DNA of 64,000 nt from Candidatus Bealeia paramacronuclearis. GTDB lineage: Bacteria > Pseudomonadota > Alphaproteobacteria > UBA9655. Location of the stretch: positions 1 to 64,000 of the forward strand of contig NZ_JAVHWZ010000005.1 of NCBI RefSeq assembly GCF_035607555.1. The letters are read 5' to 3'. A program made the position numbers and the translations under genes. This document shows, in pieces, positions 59,665 to 64,000 of the stretch (its first letter is position 1; the number at the start of each line of letters is the position of its first letter). Below the pieces are notes generated by a model, which was not told where the DNA came from, made no database searches, and was given only the letters and a program-made list of their open reading frames with translations.

Positions 59665-62021
59665 AAGACTTCTCCGTCTGGATTCATGTGGTGTTCGATC
59701 GCAACATCATCTTGCTTCAGCTGCGCAATAATGAGGTCCGTCTGGTTCTTCTCATGGGCGATCGCAGCCTTGTTCTCTTCTTTGATAACCTCTGTCTGGA
59801 ATTTCATTTGTGCCTTCAACTTTTCCATCATGGCCTTGATTTCGGCTTCTTCCAGCTTGCGTCGACTGGCTTCGGCCCGCTCTTGGATATCAATTTCTAT
59901 GAGCTGTTGCGGATCGATAGGCTGAGGCGCTTGTGGTTGTGTGTCAGCAGTTTCAGTTAGGGAGTTTGCCACCATGAGTGCGACCTGATTCTGCACAGCT
60001 GGTGGAAGATCCTGATTCAATGGCAACTCAACACCTGTCATCATCTGCATTTGGAGCGCGTAGAGCTGCGCTTGATGCTCGGCAATGTGAGCCATGAGTA
60101 CTGGAGAGAGCTGTGGGTTTTGTGCCAAAAACGCTTCGTGCACTTGAATGTGGGCGACATGGTTTTGCCACGGGGCCACACCCAGAGATGCACCGGAAAG
60201 GGCGCGCATATTCTCAGAAACGGGATCGAGTGGTGTTCCAGAATCTGGCGTGATCAAAACTTCATCGATATTCTCGATTCCGAGAGTCCGACAGATGCGT
60301 TCATAAACGGCGTGCTGGTTAAACAGCTGTGGTGCGGATTGTGCCAATTTTAAAAGCTCCTGGGCTCTTGCAATGCGTTGGGTCTGTGTGGAAAGACCAG
60401 AATCCGCTGTCGGTGAGATGACGTGATTGAGTTGGAAGTCTTGCGCGCTGACATAAGACATCTCTCCCTCACGGGAGAAGAACATTGGATCTTCTGTTAA
60501 TGTTCCACCCCAGAGCTGGTAAAGCAGAGTCAGCTCTTGAGATAAAGACTCCCTCAGTCCACGCAGCATCGCCATCTGAAGGCGACCGGAGACATCCAGA
60601 TGCGCCAACGTAGTGCCCACAGGTGTATTCGCGCTTTGGTCAGCAATCTGATGATCGATACAAGATGCGAGTTCCAGCGTCTTGCGAGATAAAGTATCGT
60701 AAAGATCCTTGAGAACCATAGAGGGTTCGCCATAGGGCAACGGAATAATTGAGCTTCGCAGGTCTTTTCCATAGACTGGGATCGAGTGAAATTCTCCAGG
60801 TCCGATCATCTTGTCATTGTTGGCAATATCGATGTTGCCGGCAATCAGTCCTCCTGGGAAATTCGAGAGGATGCCTTTGTCAATGAGTTGACGCAACAGA
60901 CTGGTCAGAGCGGTGGAGTTGCCGCCTAAAAGCTGGGCATATCCAAGCCCATAATTCCCAAGCCCAGGTAACAAAGTGTACTGGACAAAATAATTGATTC
61001 TCGCAAAGGTGGTGTCTTCTGGTCGCCAATTGCGGCGAATCGACAAGATCTGTCGACTTTCGGGAAGTAAGGTCACGATGTAAGGTTTTGCGATGGATTG
61101 CGCGTCATCACTCTGATCTTCGTCAATCGTCAAAAGACTATAGCTTTCCCAGACCGTTAAATAGTCAGTCGGACGTTCTGAAGTGGATGCGACTCCATCT
61201 AGATTCCGAATGGCATCATCAATGGGGGAATCCAGCAAATCATCAGATTCTATATCCAGGTCAACCTCGCGATAGAATCCGTATTGCTGCCTGAGCTGTA
61301 GATCCTGTCGAGACAAGTTCAAAATATGCGTAATGCGATCGGATGCGGTCAGGGACGATGTCTCATTATCAATCAGGAGATGCTGCGGCCGGATAAATCT
61401 CGCCGTTGGGCGTTGTGTTAAAGGATCTGTATAGACTTTCTTAAAGGCGGATCCCAAAAGAATAAGATAGAAAAGCATACGCCGCGAATCAACGTAGTAG
61501 TCCGAGTCAACAGAGGTGAGCTGCCAGTTTAAGAACTGCTCAACGCGTTCTGCGCAATCCTCAAAAAATGCATCTGATCGTTTGAATGTCTTGATCTTGG
61601 CAGGTCCTTCAGCAGGGAAAAGCTCGGCTTGTGCCAACGCGTAAAACTGCAAACAGGCTTGCATCAAAGTGGTATCAAATGCACCTGTTGCCTGCGCAAA
61701 GGGCAGCTTGTCAACGGTCTCCCACGACAGCCCCAGATTCTGGATGGCCGATTGGATCTGTTGCTCCCATCCCTCACGAGACGCCTTGTCTTCGGAAATG
61801 CCACGAATTAAATCGGTGACAACTTTGTCTTGAGAGGCTTCTGAAAGTTCATCGGTAATGTCATCCCAAAATCCATCGGTGTCCTCTTCCTGTTCTTCTT
61901 CAAAAGGAACATCGACGTCATCAAGTGGGAGTGATGTGTCATCAAAGTCATCTCCATTGGGAAATGCAATGACGTTTGTCACGTCTTGATCATCACTGTC
62001 AAATAGATCACGTTTGTGCAT
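59661..62021 (-). CDS. portal protein
   Basis: 786 residues from the ATG at 62021 with AGGGGA upstream; the TTG at 62039 is unlikely. Typical long podophage portal features are visible: GWEQQIQSAIQNLGLSWETVDKLPFAQATGAFDTTLMQA near the N-terminus, EDCAERVEQFLNWQLT, RPTARFIRPQHLLIDNETSSL, YVVTLLPES-like strands, PLPYGEPSMVLKDLYDTLSRKTLELA, and the C-terminal helices ending in a long coiled coil (ERAEASRRKLEEAEIKAMMEKLKAQMK). The portal forms the dodecameric ring for DNA entry and exit. It is first in the virion operon. The size is nearest P22 gp1 and N4-type portals. Confidence 0.88.
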   Translation of the reverse strand: MHKRDLFDSDDQDVTNVIAFPNGDDFDDTSLPLDDVDVPFEEEQEEDTDGFWDDITDELSEASQDKVVTDLIRGISEDKASREGWEQQIQSAIQNLGLSWETVDKLPFAQATGAFDTTLMQACLQFYALAQAELFPAEGPAKIKTFKRSDAFFEDCAERVEQFLNWQLTSVDSDYYVDSRRMLFYLILLGSAFKKVYTDPLTQRPTARFIRPQHLLIDNETSSLTASDRITHILNLSRQDLQLRQQYGFYREVDLDIESDDLLDSPIDDAIRNLDGVASTSERPTDYLTVWESYSLLTIDEDQSDDAQSIAKPYIVTLLPESRQILSIRRNWRPEDTTFARINYFVQYTLLPGLGNYGLGYAQLLGGNSTALTSLLRQLIDKGILSNFPGGLIAGNIDIANNDKMIGPGEFHSIPVYGKDLRSSIIPLPYGEPSMVLKDLYDTLSRKTLELASCIDHQIADQSANTPVGTTLAHLDVSGRLQMAMLRGLRESLSQELTLLYQLWGGTLTEDPMFFSREGEMSYVSAQDFQLNHVISPTADSGLSTQTQRIARAQELLKLAQSAPQLFNQHAVYERICRTLGIENIDEVLITPDSGTPLDPVSENMRALSGASLGVAPWQNHVAHIQVHEAFLAQNPQLSPVLMAHIAEHQAQLYALQMQMMTGVELPLNQDLPPAVQNQVALMVANSLTETADTQPQAPQPIDPQQLIEIDIQERAEASRRKLEEAEIKAMMEKLKAQMKFQTEVIKEENKAAIAHEKNQTDLIIAQLKQDDVAIEHHMNPDGEVL

Positions 62022-62039
62022 ACGACATCCCCTCGCCAA

Positions 62040-62162
62040 AATACGAGATTCAAGAAATTAAATAGTATGGGATGTCTTAGCGGTGATTAAATCACAGATC
62101 TCAACGGTATGCAAATTTGTGATGAGAAGAGAAAAAGTCGAGTTTTTCTGGGAATCACAAGA
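62040..62162. other. leader of the virion operon
   Basis: About 120 bases with no gene, expected to contain the promoter or ribosome-binding region of the portal gene. Confidence 0.35.
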
Positions 62163-62465
62163 TCAGTTGTGACGACCTTTTGTGTGATCTTCGACCTCTA
62201 AAACGTCGCGAGATGTGACCACAGATTTTTCACCGGCAATGGCATTTGTCGGTGTCTCCAGAATGACTGTTTTTGATTCAACAGGTTGTATGTATTCTTT
62301 GTGACAAGGACAGATGACTTTTGTGACTTTATGATGCTCTGTTCCTTTGAGTGTTTGATGCTCTTCGTGAGAGATAATTTGTACACATTCTGGCTGATGC
62401 GCACATCCGGCAAGTGCAGCCGCAACCAAGCCAAGAGCAGCAATATGTTTAGGTGAGAGTTTCAT
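62163..62465 (-). CDS. small lipoprotein
   Basis: 100 residues with lipoprotein signal peptide MKLSPKHIAALGLVAAALAGC (lipobox LAGC, cysteine 21). The mature part is His/Glu-rich with a CPCH pair. GGAGCC precedes the ATG. It could be an o-spanin-like (Rz1) lipoprotein given its place in a phage, or a superinfection-exclusion lipoprotein. Neither is proven. Confidence 0.6.
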   Translation of the reverse strand: MKLSPKHIAALGLVAAALAGCAHQPECVQIISHEEHQTLKGTEHHKVTKVICPCHKEYIQPVESKTVILETPTNAIAGEKSVVTSRDVLEVEDHTKGRHN

Positions 62466-62537
62466 GTGAAAGGCTCCTTGATATGATGTTTCTCGTGATC
62501 CAAGTGTAACGAAGAACCGGACACGCGGTCAAATCAC

Positions 62538-63473
62538 TCAAGGCGTCTTTTGGGTGTCCTTGAGAACAGTGAGCCTCTTCTCATCAAGTCCCGTCATCTG
62601 CGCGACAAATGCGATTGTTTGTCCGCTTTGCAGAAGTCGTTTGGCCATGTCGAGTCTTTCTTTTTCACGACCCTCTTCACGACCCTCTTCACGACCTTTC
62701 TCAAGACCTTTCTCGAAGCCTTCTTTTTTGCCTTTTTCAGATGCAGCCAAGAGAACGTCTTGCGAGTGAACAGCCTCTTTGAGATAGGCAAAGTACGTAT
62801 TGCGCTCTTCATTGGACATGTGGATGACCGCCAAGCGTTCTGCAACCTTCTTCATCACAGGTGATTGGAAAGAAGGGAGGACTTCGGAGTGCTTCATCAT
62901 GTAAAGCCATTCATCGAGTTCATGTTGCACCTGATCGTTAAAACGCGGCAGCGAGATAATGAAGTACTCCGGAAACACGTTAGGTGTCTCAAACATGATG
63001 AGACCCTGATTGGCGATCTTCACGTTGACAGGATGCGTGGTGTCAATTTCATGAAAGATCGTCTGCCCATGATAGAGAGGGGATTTCATGGTCTGCGTTG
63101 CAAAATAAAGCAGACTGATATGGAAGACTTTTTTGATGCTGGTGTAGTCCTGATTCCCAGAAATACTATCCACGATGAGACGTGAAGAATTAAAACACGC
63201 TTTGTGCAAAAAGTTGGGTGTAAAAGAGCGTTCGATCTCAACAATGTATTTATTGTCGTCTTTGTCTTGCACGACAAGATCCGCGATACTGCGTTTGAGA
63301 TCAAAAGATTCCTTGTTGGACTCGCTGTCGAGAAGAGCATTGATAGTCACAGGAGGATATCCCTGTGTTTGTAGAAGTGTCGAGATAAACCTTTCGATAA
63401 TCTCGTAATCGCCCTTGTTCTTGAGGATGTACTTAATCGCGTAATCGAAACTGATGAGAGGTTTATCTGACAT
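62538..63473 (-). CDS. Rpn-family PD-(D/E)XK nuclease, second copy
   Basis: 311 residues: LISFDYAIKYILKNKGDYEIIERFIS (Rpn N-terminus), nuclease strands SIADLVVQDKDDNKYIVEIERS, and the C-terminal KGKKEGFEKGLEKGREEG repeat followed by AKRLLQSGQTIAFVAQMTGLDEKRL. It has the same architecture and C-terminus as 11861-12796 but a different N-terminal core, so it is a distant paralogue. Likely mobile or cargo. Confidence 0.88.
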   Translation of the reverse strand: MSDKPLISFDYAIKYILKNKGDYEIIERFISTLLQTQGYPPVTINALLDSESNKESFDLKRSIADLVVQDKDDNKYIVEIERSFTPNFLHKACFNSSRLIVDSISGNQDYTSIKKVFHISLLYFATQTMKSPLYHGQTIFHEIDTTHPVNVKIANQGLIMFETPNVFPEYFIISLPRFNDQVQHELDEWLYMMKHSEVLPSFQSPVMKKVAERLAVIHMSNEERNTYFAYLKEAVHSQDVLLAASEKGKKEGFEKGLEKGREEGREEGREKERLDMAKRLLQSGQTIAFVAQMTGLDEKRLTVLKDTQKTP

Positions 63474-63632
63474 CGTCTGTCTTGCCTTTTTGTCGTTTAT
63501 CTATGGACTGACTGTACGGAGGTTACGATCTCTTGTCGAGGTGAAACGCGCGCATTGCATGGATAGTCTAATAATTCCTTCGATGTTAATAAAGCTTCAT
63601 TCCCTACACCATCATACATCGGGACTGTACAA
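63474..63632. other. intergenic region
   Basis: About 160 bases without a gene, presumably the promoter region of the Rpn gene. Confidence 0.35.
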
Positions 63633-64000
63633 CTACATAGTATATAACGAGGCTGTAATGTTAGCCATATTATAATTATGTCCTGGTCCTGACATATAAT
63701 TATTTATTCCAATAATTTTCCTTCTAAAAACTCTTCGATTGGCAGTGGGATCATCACATAGATAAATTGCACCGGTTTGTGGTTGAATTGCTGGTAAAGT
63801 ACTGTCTGCGAATACAAGTCCTTTTGATAGAAAGTTTAAAAGTTCCTTTTGATCCTGTGAAAGTGCTACGGGAGCATTAACATCCACAGTTATCGTAAGT
63901 GGGAAATCCATACCTTGTGGGGTTAACACTAGATTGTTAGGATTTTCCATAAAAAGATGTTCAAAAAATTGAGCTGGAACTTTCGAATCGCTTTGCAATA
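63633..64000 (-). CDS. unknown protein, 5' end beyond the window
   Basis: At least 121 codons are open to the window edge, with no convincing start inside, so the gene continues to the right. Visible residues include NPNNLVLTPQGMDFPLTITVDVNAPV, QDQKELLNFLSKG and the C-terminal YMSGPGHNYNMANITASL. Function is not recognised. Confidence 0.45.
   Translation of the reverse strand, partial: LQSDSKVPAQFFEHLFMENPNNLVLTPQGMDFPLTITVDVNAPVALSQDQKELLNFLSKGLVFADSTLPAIQPQTGAIYLCDDPTANRRVFRRKIIGINNYMSGPGHNYNMANITASLYTM

Noticed and set aside
1-64000. tRNA, rRNA or tmRNA genes, including a tRNA attachment site for the phage
   Set aside because: No cloverleaf-like or conserved rRNA stretch was recognised on either strand while reading. 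An automated scan would be needed to be certain.

Overview
The window reads as accessory DNA of a Gram-negative bacterium. It is dominated by a large, rearranged podovirus-like phage or phage-plasmid and by insertion sequences in several stages of decay. The host is probably an intracellular or symbiotic alphaproteobacterium of Holosporales/Rickettsiales type. That placement is inference only: it rests on the mix of IS66, ISAs1, IS481, IS607 and ISNCY elements, Rpn-type PD-(D/E)XK proteins, and pseudogenes eroded by small deletions. No rRNA, tRNA or CRISPR array was seen.

Layout. 1-2362: two ordinary host-type genes, the end of a DASS anion transporter and an exported flavin amine oxidase with a terminator. 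2441-9800: an IS graveyard with an IS66 element, an IS630 fragment, an ISAs1 element inside an IS200 fragment, an IS481 relic and unrecognised decayed DNA. 9810-13558: small phage-type genes, an ISNCY element nested in an IS607 remnant, and an Rpn protein. 13635-18341: eroded second copies of the replication region (inverted) and of the terminase region, with an IS5 relic. 18554-25919: intact replication module. It holds a 1404-residue primase/PIF1 helicase/DUF927 fusion, an iteron-rich origin candidate with 87-bp inverted arms, a structured RNA-like segment, a 231-residue protein, and a tyrosine recombinase that looks like a telomere resolvase (protelomerase). 25981-37831: a segment bounded by two identical inverted IS607 copies. 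It carries a truncated terminase, small genes, a parA-type partition pair, a full-length sigma-70-like factor and a gene split by an IS701-like insertion. 37971-41333: a second replicon-like module with a Rep-like protein and another parA pair. 41392-62021: a virion module read leftward from the portal through two GroES-like proteins, scaffold, fibre, capsid, connector and tail genes, ejection-type proteins and HU. 62163-64000: a lipoprotein, a second Rpn protein and a partial unknown gene.

How it fits together. If the resolvase call is right, the element replicates from the 23.2-23.7 kb origin using its own multidomain primase-helicase. It would be maintained as a linear hairpin-ended plasmid with ParA partition, switch host RNA polymerase with its own sigma factor, and fold or assemble its capsid with its own GroES-like co-chaperonins. 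Many parts are damaged. The terminase is truncated at IS607, a virion gene is frameshifted by a 14-bp tandem duplication, and two other genes are split by IS elements but can be rejoined in frame on paper. One of those rejoinings indicates that the 27.97-35.93 kb segment was inverted by recombination between the two IS607 copies. In the pre-inversion order, terminase-module copies in direct orientation bracket the early region, as in a tandem or circularly permuted phage genome. The window therefore looks like a recently active element now decaying.

Limits. All similarities are from reading the sequence and from family knowledge. No search, alignment score or structure prediction was run.
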